DNA of 51,902 nucleotides, from NCBI GenBank assembly GCA_024226315.1, contig JAAELT010000389.1:1-51902 (forward strand), in the 5' to 3' direction. The translations under genes were made by a program, and so were the position numbers. Position 1 is the first letter of the stretch, and the number at the start of each line of letters is the position of its first letter. The DNA comes from a bacterium. GTDB taxonomy: Bacteria; Acidobacteriota; Thermoanaerobaculia; Multivoradales; J023. The notes under the pieces are model-generated. The model was not told the origin of the DNA. It did no database searches and saw nothing but the letters and a program-made list of their open reading frames with translations. Positions 6,701-16,225 of this stretch are shown here, piece after piece.

Positions 6701-7156
6701 CCCGCCCCCGGCCAGCCGCGGATCGAACCCGAAGGCCTCGGGCTCACCGATCTCCACCCGCCCGAGCTCCGGGTGCAGGGGATTCAAGAGCACGTTGTGC
6801 TCGCCTTTCACCACGATCGACGGCACCCGCAGCGCCACCGATCGGCGCGACTCGAGCCAGGCGTTGCCGGCGCGCCTGGAGACGTCGCCCGGGGGCAGCG
6901 CGGCCCAACCCGGCGGCGGGTCTTCCAGGTCCGCGATCAGCTCACCGGGCACCTCCGCCGGGATCAGCACGAAGCCCGGCGGCGCGTGGCGGATCTCCAG
7001 GTGCACCAGCGTCTCGAGCGCGGCCAGCGACCGCGTCGTGGCGGTGTAGACCACCGGCGTGCCGGCGAAGTGCCAGCGGCCGCTGTAGCGCACCGCGCCC
7101 TCGCCGCTGAACGCCGTGGCCGCCCAGCGGCCCAGGCACAGGCGGAAGACCCGCAT
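6434..7156 (-). CDS. RES-domain toxin with an unusual C-terminal extension
   Basis: The first 150 residues are a typical RES domain (NAD-degrading toxin of Xre/RES modules): MRVFRLCLGRWAATAFSGEG, RYSGRWHFAGTPVVYTATTR, LAALETLVHLEI, and the C-terminal AFGFDPRL, where RES proteins normally stop. Here the frame stays open for about 80 more codons to 6434, antisense to the hepT-like gene (overlap 6434-6700). The extension has no recognisable fold and is likely read-through of a lost stop codon; the functional part is about 6706-7156. The start overlaps the stop of the antitoxin gene (TGATG). Confidence 0.8.
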   Translation of the reverse strand: MRVFRLCLGRWAATAFSGEGAVRYSGRWHFAGTPVVYTATTRSLAALETLVHLEIRHAPPGFVLIPAEVPGELIADLEDPPPGWAALPPGDVSRRAGNAWLESRRSVALRVPSIVVKGEHNVLLNPLHPELGRVEIGEPEAFGFDPRLAGGGSITGSVEKSQEAVEIGLNRLPGFRQPVQEASDPCPLQLEAIEVAEEVPEAQELPQGMDRLGTQHGRPDAWQVQGHILQQLAVPRRTGR

Positions 7157-7584
7157 CAGCCGAATATGCCGTGCTCGATGCGGCCCAGGACGTCGTCGAC
7201 CTCGCGCGCACCGGCGTCGGTGTCGAGCAGCGCGAGCGGCCGCTGGCCACCCAGCGCGCGGTTCTCGCTCTCCAGCCAGTCGCGGGCGCGCTCGGTGGCC
7301 TCGAAGACCTCTACCGCGTGCGCGAATACCCGTGCGAGGCGGAACAACCGATCCGACTCCATCGCCTCCAGCTTGCCCGCGTCCTTGCGGCGGCTGAGGG
7401 TCCGCGCGCGGATGTGGAGAGTGGCGGCGAGCTCGGCCTGAGAGATCGCGAGCGCCGCGACCAGCGCCTCGAAAGCCGCCCACGGCAGACCGCGACGCAC
7501 GGCGTGCGCCATCTCGATCGGATCCCGGACCTCTCCGAGGATTCGGGATCCACCGAGCAGGTGGACGATCTGGCTGGTCGACAT
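7156..7584 (-). CDS. Xre/MbcA/ParS-type antitoxin (DUF2384)
   Basis: A 142-residue protein with ATG at 7584, supported by AGGAG eight bases upstream (a longer frame to 7638 lacks this). LAISQAELAATLHIRARTLS is the helix-turn-helix of Xre-like antitoxins, followed by ESDRLFRLARVFAHAVEVFE and the toxin-binding DUF2384 part (ALGGQRPLALLDTDAGAREV, DVLGRIEHGIFG). It neutralises the RES enzyme encoded directly downstream, with which it shares one base (TGATG), and probably represses its own promoter. Confidence 0.88.
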   Translation of the reverse strand: MSTSQIVHLLGGSRILGEVRDPIEMAHAVRRGLPWAAFEALVAALAISQAELAATLHIRARTLSRRKDAGKLEAMESDRLFRLARVFAHAVEVFEATERARDWLESENRALGGQRPLALLDTDAGAREVDDVLGRIEHGIFG

Positions 7585-7683
7585 CACGCTTCTCCTGATC
7601 ACCAGGATACTGCCACATGGCTGGATCGTCAATGCCATTTGGCAGACTCAGTTCGATACTCTGCCGCGCGCCGGCCGCCTCCC

Positions 7684-10600
7684 TCAAGGCTCGCCGTCGC
7701 CCGCGACTTTAACGACTACCATCGTCATGTCGTCCTGCTGCGGCAGGCCGGCTGCGAAACTCCCGGCGTCGTCGAGCAGCACTCGCAGGATCTGCCGCGA
7801 CGACATCCCCGCCGTCGGCAGCGCCTCGAGCCGGGCCTTCAAGGCCTCGTAGCCATAGACTTCGCCAGCGGGGCTCTGGGCCTCGGGCACGCCGTCGGTG
7901 TAGAGCACCAGGACGTCACCTGCTGCGAGCCGCGTCCGTTGCTCCCGGTAGGCCTCTTCCTCGCGCACGCCGAGGGGAAACCGCGGGTTCGGCGTGGCGA
8001 GGAAACGTGCTTCCTGAGACGACAGGAGCAGCGGTTCGGCCAGGCCGGCGTTGACCCATCGCAGCTCGCGGGTGGAAGACTCCAGGCCGGCGAGACAAAG
8101 GGCGGTGAGCTTCCTCGCGGGCCGGGAGGACATCGCGGCCTTGCGGAAGACCAGGCGGTTGATGCTGCGCAGCGCCGCCTCCAGGGACCCTCCGTCTTCG
8201 AGCTTCGCCGCCACCATGCCGCTCGCCATCACCGCCGTCATGGCGGCGCTCATGGCCTTGCCCGCGACGTCGCCGATCGCGATGCACAGCTTCTCATGGA
8301 CCGGATCAAGCCAGATGAAGTCGAAGAAGTCGCCGCCGACCTCGCTGGCCGGCAGGCTGGCCGCCGCGATCTCGAAACCCGGCAGAGAGGGATCGCCCCG
8401 GGGCCAGATCGACCGCTGGGCTTCCCGCGCCGCGGCGAGCTCGGTCTGTAGCCGGATGGTCCCCACCCGGTCGCGGTAGGAGCGTGCCGCGACGCCCGCC
8501 GCCGCCGCCGCCGCCAGGGCGCGGAACCACCACGTGCCCCACACCGGCGACGCGATCGCCACCCGGATCGAGGCGCGGTGCCCGCTCCAGACCCCGTCGC
8601 TGTTGGTGCCGCGGACCTCGAAGCGGTACTTCCCCGGCGGCAGGTTGGTGTAGGTCGCGAAACGGTGCGAGGCGTCGGCTTGCTGCCAGCGCTTGTCGAA
8701 CCCGACCATGCGGAAGGCATAGCGGTTCTTGCGCGGGTTGGAAAAGTCGAGCGCCGCGAACTGGAAAGAGAACACCCGGTCGCGATGAGTGAGCCGGATC
8801 GCCTGCGCGCAGGCAAGGCCGGCGGCCAGGGGCACGCGGCCGTCGATCGCCTCGCCGGGGACGAGCGAGCGGCCCGCCAGCTGGAAGTGGGTCAGCGCCA
8901 CCGGCGGCTCGAACCGACTGTCCTCGATCGCTGCCGGGAAGAAGGCGTTGAAGCCGTTGATGCCGCCGAAGAAGAGCTCGCCGCGGGCGTTCTTGTGGTA
9001 GGAGCCGCCGTTGAACTCGTCTGCCTGCAAGCCGTCGCGCCAGTCGTAGGTGCGGAACCTCTCGGTCAGCGGGTCGAAGCGCGTCAGCCCCTTGTTCGAC
9101 GACATCCACAGGTTGCCATCGTCGTCGCCCACCAGGCTGTAGATCAAGTTGCAAGGCAGCCCGTCGGCTTCGCTGTAGCGCCTCACGCGGCCCGTCCGCG
9201 GGTCGAAGCGGTCGAGGCCGCCGGCGTAGGTCCCGAGCCACAGCATGCCCTCCGGGTCCTCCCAGATCGAGAACACAAAGTCGCTCGAGAGCGTCCCCGG
9301 ATCTCGCGGATCGTGCCGGAAGTGGATCGAGCGTCCGGTCTTCGGGTCGAAGCGGTCGAGCCCAGCGCCCTGGACGCCGAGCCACAGGTCGCCGTGGCGA
9401 TCCTGGTGGAGGGCGCGCAGGAAATCGCTGCCGAGGCTCGATGGATCGCCAGGGTCGTGGCGAAAAGCGGTGAAGGCGGCGGTCTCGGGATCAAAAAGGT
9501 TCAGGCCGCCGCCCAGGGTCGCGATCCACAGGTAACGTTTTCGCGCCTGTGGCGCGACGTACCCCGCGCCGTCCTCGTGGAGGGTCCGGATCTCGTCGTG
9601 GCTCAGGGAGGTGGGGTCCTCGGGATCGTGGACGAAGCGCTCGAAGTGACCGCTGTCGCGGTCCAGCCTCTGGAGTCCGCCGTTGGTGCCGATCCACAGG
9701 CTGCCGGAGGGTCCTTCGTAGACCGCCCGCACCCCGTGATCGACAAGCCCTCGCGGGTTCTCGGGGTTCGGCAGGAAATGGGTGATCTCGCCGCTCCCGC
9801 GGTCGATGCGATCGAGGCCGCCGTCGGTACCGACCCATAGGATTCTCTGCGCGTCTTCCCATATTGACCACACGATCGCGTGGCAGAGGCTCTGCGGGTC
9901 GTCGGGATGACGGCGGTAGTGCTGGAAGCGGGCCTTGCGCGGCTCGGCCTTGGCGAGGCCGCCGCCGCCGTAGGTCCCCACCCACAGTCCGCCGGCGCCG
10001 TCCCGGCAGAGCGACAAGACGCGGTCGGTGCCGAGGCTCGTCTTGTCCCGCGGATCATGCCGGTGATGGACGACCATGCCCGACTCCGGGTCGAGCAGGT
10101 CCAGGCCGCCGCCGTCGAGACCGATCCACAGGCGACCGTCTTCCTGGTCACAAATGGCCGTGATCTTGGCGTGCGCGAGCCCGTGCCCGTGGTGCAGAAA
10201 GCAGCTGTTCTCCAGGCGATCGAGCCCGCCGGTCGTGCCGATCCATAGCCGGCCCTCGCAGTCTTGGTGGAGCGCCGTGACCCAATCGTGGCAGAGGCTG
10301 TCCGGATCGCCGGGATCATGGCGAAAGTGGCGGCAGCGCCCGGTGGTCGGATCGAGGCGATCAAGCCCGCCGGTGGTGCCGATCCACAGCCGGCCGGCGC
10401 CGTCTTCGAGGATCGCCCGCACGTCGTCACGTCCCGGGCTCCGAAGGTTGTTACGGTGATGGACGATGCGCCCGGTCACAGGATCGAGCCGGTCCAAGCC
10501 GCCGCCCTGGATACCGACCCACAGATTTCCTGACCGGTCCTGGCACAGGGCACGGACGATGTCGCCCGCCAGGCTCCGGCGATCGTCGGGGGCATGGACG

Positions 10601-10944
10601 AAACGGCGGCAGGTCTCCGACCCGGGGTCGAAGCGGTTGAGGCCAGCGAACGTGCCGACCCAGAGGGCGCCGGAGCTGTCCTCCAGGAAGCACGTGATCT
10701 CGCTGTAGCTGAGACTCGCCGGGTCGTCGGTGGTATGGCGAAACACCCGGAACTCGTAGCCGTCGAAGCGGTTGAGGCCATCCTCGGTGCCGAGCCAGAG
10801 GAAGCCGCGGCGATCGAGCAGGATGCACTCGACGATGGTCTGGGAGAGACCCTGCTCGGCGGAGTAGCGCTCGAAAGGCAGAGAACGTCTGGCCGTGGCG
10901 GTCCGGATCGGGGCCGTGTCTTTCGGCTGCATGGTCCTGAGCAT
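7684..10944 (-). CDS. Beta-propeller sensor (reg_prop, Y_Y_Y) with SpoIIE-type PP2C phosphatase domain
   Basis: A 1086-residue protein. Residues about 25-640 contain many two-component-regulator propeller repeats with motifs such as LWIGTTGGLDRLDP and LWVGTFAGLNRFDP, forming one or two seven-bladed propellers. Residues about 718-800 are a Y_Y_Y domain (NRYAFRMVGFDKRW, NLPPGKYRFEVRGTN). A short Ala-rich hydrophobic stretch at about 808-825 is the only membrane candidate and is weak. Residues 856-1083 are a SpoIIE/PP2C phosphatase: EVGGDFFDF, IGDVAGKAMSAAM, LYTDGVPEA and QQDDMTMVVV with the metal-binding Asps. The usual histidine kinase is replaced by a phosphatase, so the output is probably an anti-sigma/anti-anti-sigma pathway. 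No signal peptide is seen; the start could also be ATG 10932. Confidence 0.88.
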   Translation of the reverse strand: MLRTMQPKDTAPIRTATARRSLPFERYSAEQGLSQTIVECILLDRRGFLWLGTEDGLNRFDGYEFRVFRHTTDDPASLSYSEITCFLEDSSGALWVGTFAGLNRFDPGSETCRRFVHAPDDRRSLAGDIVRALCQDRSGNLWVGIQGGGLDRLDPVTGRIVHHRNNLRSPGRDDVRAILEDGAGRLWIGTTGGLDRLDPTTGRCRHFRHDPGDPDSLCHDWVTALHQDCEGRLWIGTTGGLDRLENSCFLHHGHGLAHAKITAICDQEDGRLWIGLDGGGLDLLDPESGMVVHHRHDPRDKTSLGTDRVLSLCRDGAGGLWVGTYGGGGLAKAEPRKARFQHYRRHPDDPQSLCHAIVWSIWEDAQRILWVGTDGGLDRIDRGSGEITHFLPNPENPRGLVDHGVRAVYEGPSGSLWIGTNGGLQRLDRDSGHFERFVHDPEDPTSLSHDEIRTLHEDGAGYVAPQARKRYLWIATLGGGLNLFDPETAAFTAFRHDPGDPSSLGSDFLRALHQDRHGDLWLGVQGAGLDRFDPKTGRSIHFRHDPRDPGTLSSDFVFSIWEDPEGMLWLGTYAGGLDRFDPRTGRVRRYSEADGLPCNLIYSLVGDDDGNLWMSSNKGLTRFDPLTERFRTYDWRDGLQADEFNGGSYHKNARGELFFGGINGFNAFFPAAIEDSRFEPPVALTHFQLAGRSLVPGEAIDGRVPLAAGLACAQAIRLTHRDRVFSFQFAALDFSNPRKNRYAFRMVGFDKRWQQADASHRFATYTNLPPGKYRFEVRGTNSDGVWSGHRASIRVAIASPVWGTWWFRALAAAAAAGVAARSYRDRVGTIRLQTELAAAREAQRSIWPRGDPSLPGFEIAAASLPASEVGGDFFDFIWLDPVHEKLCIAIGDVAGKAMSAAMTAVMASGMVAAKLEDGGSLEAALRSINRLVFRKAAMSSRPARKLTALCLAGLESSTRELRWVNAGLAEPLLLSSQEARFLATPNPRFPLGVREEEAYREQRTRLAAGDVLVLYTDGVPEAQSPAGEVYGYEALKARLEALPTAGMSSRQILRVLLDDAGSFAAGLPQQDDMTMVVVKVAGDGEP

Positions 10945-11159
10945 CCGACGCTCCGGTCGTCGAAGTGACGAGGAGGGCTCTCAGAGTAGTTCGATACAGG
11001 ACGGCGGCACACCACCCTCGAGGGTAGTGACCGGCAACATCGAGTCAGGCAGCGACGGAGGCGGGAGATGCATCTCAGCGTGCCACCGACCTCGGCAGCG
11101 GTAGGCCGGGCCACGCGGTATGATCGCGGCTCTTCCACCCTGAGAATCGGAGGACTCTG

Positions 11160-12743
11160 ATGACAGCTGGCACCGAATCTTCCGCAGCGTCCGCCACGCG
11201 GAGACGCTGGCTCCGGCCTGGCGCACTCGTGCCGATGGCTTGCTTGCTCTCGTGCATTGCCGCTCTTCCTTCCGCCGCCCAGATCCCGGACTATCTCGCT
11301 TTGACACCGGTGCTCTCAGGGCTCACGCGACCCATCGCAATCCGGCATGCCGGTGACGGATCAGGCCGTCTGTTCATCGTCGAGCAGGCGGGGCGAATCC
11401 TGGTATGGGACGGCGTCTCCGCTCCCACGAGCTTCCTCGACATCACGACCCTGGTGGACGACACCAGCCTCGAACAAGGGCTCCTCGGGCTCGACTTCCA
11501 TCCCGACTTTGCCACCAACGGCCACTTCTTCGTCAACTACACCCGGGATCCCGGGCCGGGTGCGGACCGCACTGTCGTGGCACGCTACAGCGTCTCTGCC
11601 GAGGACCCGGACGTCGCCGACCCGGCCTCGGCGACCACCATCCTGGAAATCGAGCAGGGCTTCTCCAACCACAATGGCGGCAATCTGCTGTTCGGGCCGG
11701 ACGGCTATCTCTACATCGGCATGGGCGACGGCGGATCACAGTTCGACTCCCTCGCAAGGGCTCAGGACTCGAGCACCCCTCTGGGCAAGATGCTCCGGAT
11801 CGACCCTGACGGATCACCCGCGGCGGCAAACGAGATCTGCGGCCTCCAGGCGGCCTATGGCATTCCACCTGGCAATCCGTTCGCGGGCATCGGCGACGGC
11901 TGCGACGAGATCTGGGCCCTCGGCCTTCGCAACCCGTGGCGCTGGAGCTTCGATCGCATGACCGGCGACATGTTCATCGGCGATGTCGGGCAATCCTCGA
12001 TGGAGGAGATCAGCTTTCAGCCGGCTGGGGTCGGGGGTCTGAACTTTGGCTGGAGCTGCCGGGAAGGAAGCCTGGTGCAGGACTTCAATCCCTGCCTGCC
12101 GGGCCCCTTGACCGATCCGATTCTCACCTACCTGCACAACGACGGCTTATTCAACGGCTGCGCCGTGACCGGGGGTTACCGGTACCGGGGCGGCATCAGC
12201 GGTCTTCAGGGGACCTACGTCTACTCGGACGGTTGCACCGGCAACATCTGGCTCGCCACGGAGGATTCGCCGGGCCAATGGTCGGCTACGCTGTGGCAGT
12301 CGACCGGCCGCAGCATCGTCTCGTTCGGCGAAGACGAGAGCGGCGAGCTCTACGCGCTGGACCACGGCGGAATCGTCCTGCGCTTCGAGGCTGATTGCAT
12401 GCCCAGCCCCACCACGCTGTGCCTGAACGACAATCGTTTCAAGGTCGAGGTCGACTGGGAAACCAGCACCGAGACGGGTCGAGCGCAAGTCGTTCCGGGC
12501 GGCACTGACGACTCCAGCAACCTCTGGTTCTTCTCTCCCAGCAACTGGGAGATGCTGATCAAGGTCCTCGACGGCTGCGCCATCAACGAGCACTTCTGGG
12601 TGTTCTTCGCCGCCACCACGGATGTCGGATTGACCGTGACCGTGACCGACACGCAGGAAGGCCAGGTCAGGGTCTACACCAACCCGCTGGACCAGCCCGC
12701 GAACGCGGTGACCGACGCCAGCGCCTTTGCCACCTGCCCGTAG
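11160..12743 (+). CDS. Secreted PQQ-type sugar dehydrogenase (GSDH family) with C-terminal accessory domain
   Basis: A 527-residue protein. After an Arg-rich N-terminus comes a hydrophobic signal (LVPMACLLSCIAALPSAAQ). Residues about 45-400 match the glucose/sorbosone dehydrogenase beta-propeller: LTRPIAIRHAGDGSGRLFIV, EQGLLGLDFHPDF, NHNGGNLLFGPDGYLYIGMG and LGLRNPWRWSFD. It should oxidise a sugar in the periplasm with PQQ as cofactor; the exact substrate cannot be read. Residues about 415-527 form a separate domain (CLNDNRFKVEVDWE, NLWFFSPSNWEMLIKVLDGC) that I associate with secreted acidobacterial proteins. Normal GSDH proteins lack this domain. Confidence 0.85.
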   Translation: MTAGTESSAASATRRRWLRPGALVPMACLLSCIAALPSAAQIPDYLALTPVLSGLTRPIAIRHAGDGSGRLFIVEQAGRILVWDGVSAPTSFLDITTLVDDTSLEQGLLGLDFHPDFATNGHFFVNYTRDPGPGADRTVVARYSVSAEDPDVADPASATTILEIEQGFSNHNGGNLLFGPDGYLYIGMGDGGSQFDSLARAQDSSTPLGKMLRIDPDGSPAAANEICGLQAAYGIPPGNPFAGIGDGCDEIWALGLRNPWRWSFDRMTGDMFIGDVGQSSMEEISFQPAGVGGLNFGWSCREGSLVQDFNPCLPGPLTDPILTYLHNDGLFNGCAVTGGYRYRGGISGLQGTYVYSDGCTGNIWLATEDSPGQWSATLWQSTGRSIVSFGEDESGELYALDHGGIVLRFEADCMPSPTTLCLNDNRFKVEVDWETSTETGRAQVVPGGTDDSSNLWFFSPSNWEMLIKVLDGCAINEHFWVFFAATTDVGLTVTVTDTQEGQVRVYTNPLDQPANAVTDASAFATCP

Positions 12744-12758
12744 AGCCGCCGCGGCGCA

Positions 12759-13994
12759 GTGAACTATGCTCGGCGCCTCATGCGTCTGGTGCTGCTACCG
12801 ACCGCGCTGCTCGCGGCCGCCTTTGCCCTCGACCGCGGATGGCTGCTGGAGCTGCCGGCGGGCACGCCGCTAATCTGGGCCGCCCGAGGACTCTTCGCGA
12901 TCGCCTTCCTGCTCGCCTGGCGTTTCCGGCGTGGGCGGCTGGCGGTGGCCGCGGCGGTGCTGACGGCCACCACCGAGGCTTTGCACTCAGGTGTGCTGAC
13001 GGAGGACGCCTCGCTGCTTACCGCCGTCGCCTGTCTGGTGCCGATCAATCTGGCGGCTCTCGGCTTCACGGGTGAATGGCGCCTGTCGAGCCGGGCCGGC
13101 CTGCTGGCCGCCGGCGCCCTGGCGCTTCAAGGGCTGCTCGTGCTGGGCGCGGCGCGCGGTCCGGAGGCGGGCCTGGTGACGGGATTGAGCCAGACCTGGA
13201 CCACCGTCCTACCGAGCACGGCCCTACCGACCACGGTGCTGCCGAACACGGCCTTGCCGCAGCTGGCCCTGCTGCTCTTCGCCCTCTCGGGCGTCGCCTT
13301 GATCGTCCGCATGGCGCGGCGGCGCAGCCCTCTCGAAGCGGGCCTGCTGGGCGCGCTGGTGGCGGTCTTCATCGCCTTCGAGACGGCGGTTCAGCCGCTG
13401 GTCTTCCTCGCGGCAAGTGGAGCAGTGCTGGCGGTCTCCCAGATCGAGAACGCGTTTGTCCTGGCGTTCGAAGACGGCCTCACCGGTCTGCCGGCGCGCC
13501 GCGCCCTGGAGGAGAACCTTCGCCACCTCGGCGGCGACTACGCGATCGCCATGGTCGACATCGATCACTTCAAGCGGCTCAACGACCGCCACGGGCACGA
13601 GGTCGGAGACCAGGTTCTGCGCCGGGTCGCGGCTCGGCTGGCCAGAGTGGGAGGCGGCGGCACCGCCTACCGCTATGGCGGCGAAGAGTTCACGGTGCTC
13701 TTTCCCCGGGGGTCGGCGAAGGACGCCGAGCCCCACCTGGAGGAGCTGCGGCGGTCGGTCTCCGGCCGTCCTTTCGTGGTCCGGAATCAGGCGCGGCCGA
13801 AGCGGAAGCCGCGGAAGAAAGCCAGGTCGCGCGCCCGGGCCGCGAGCGGCCAGCGCGGTCTGAAAGTGACCGTCAGCATCGGCGTCGCCGACCGCAACGC
13901 CCGCCGGCCGCGGCCCGCGCAGGTTCTGAAGGCGGCCGATCGCGCGCTCTACCGGGCCAAGAAGGCCGGCCGCAACCGCCTCGTGCGCGTTTGA
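12759..13994 (+). CDS. Membrane-bound diguanylate cyclase (GGDEF)
   Basis: A 411-residue protein that starts at GTG 12759 (ATG 12780 is an alternative). The first 230 residues form about six hydrophobic segments, then a GGDEF domain: DGLTGLPARRALEEN, IAMVDIDHFKRLNDRHGHEV, YGGEEF at about residue 306, and KVTVSIGVA. The GGEEF active site predicts synthesis of cyclic di-GMP. No RxxD inhibitory site stands five residues before GGEEF. Two oddities: an LPxT/N-type tandem peptide (LPSTALPTTVLPNTALPQ, 13209-13262) between membrane segments, and a very basic insertion (RPKRKPRKKARSRARAAS) inside the GGDEF domain after the active site. Confidence 0.88.
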   Translation: MNYARRLMRLVLLPTALLAAAFALDRGWLLELPAGTPLIWAARGLFAIAFLLAWRFRRGRLAVAAAVLTATTEALHSGVLTEDASLLTAVACLVPINLAALGFTGEWRLSSRAGLLAAGALALQGLLVLGAARGPEAGLVTGLSQTWTTVLPSTALPTTVLPNTALPQLALLLFALSGVALIVRMARRRSPLEAGLLGALVAVFIAFETAVQPLVFLAASGAVLAVSQIENAFVLAFEDGLTGLPARRALEENLRHLGGDYAIAMVDIDHFKRLNDRHGHEVGDQVLRRVAARLARVGGGGTAYRYGGEEFTVLFPRGSAKDAEPHLEELRRSVSGRPFVVRNQARPKRKPRKKARSRARAASGQRGLKVTVSIGVADRNARRPRPAQVLKAADRALYRAKKAGRNRLVRV

Positions 13995-14007
13995 TCAGCG
14001 GGCGTGC

Positions 14008-14178
14008 TCACTCCTCCGGGTGGGACTGCCAGAGCACATTGACGATCTTCCAACGGCCGTAGTCGAGCACGGCGGCCCGCACGGCGGCCTCCTCGTCGTC
14101 GGCGAAGGCGACGGGAGCCGGGACGGCGACGAGCGCGACAGCGAGCGCGGTGGTGAGCAACATGAGCCAGATCTTCAT
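14008..14178 (-). CDS. 56-residue secreted protein, apparently an internally deleted NTF2-like (Lumazine_bd_2) protein
   Basis: ATG 14178 has AAGGAGG about seven bases upstream. The product begins MKIWLMLLTTALAVALVAVP and APVAFA, a clear signal peptide, followed by DDEEAAVRAAVLDY and GRWKIVNVLWQSHPEE. The first piece resembles the first helix of secreted Lumazine_bd_2/NTF2-like proteins and the second resembles their last strand; in full-length relatives about 90-100 residues lie between. So the gene looks like an in-frame deletion that joins both ends. It is followed upstream on the same strand by nothing but lies 43 bases downstream of the kinase gene, possibly co-transcribed with it. Confidence 0.7.
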   Translation of the reverse strand: MKIWLMLLTTALAVALVAVPAPVAFADDEEAAVRAAVLDYGRWKIVNVLWQSHPEE

Positions 14179-14221
14179 GGGCGGCCTCCTTGGCGTCGGT
14201 TGGCGATCGCGGATGACTGGC

Positions 14222-16162
<1,941 letters not shown>

Positions 16163-16225
16163 CGTCCGCTCCTCGGACTGCTGGCTGTAGATACACGAGA
16201 CAGCATAACACCCCGGAACCGAGGC

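Noticed and set aside
8578..9840. 420-codon plus-strand frame opposite the SpoIIE sensor
   Set aside because: Mirror of repeated propeller codons, giving apparent repeats without meaning.
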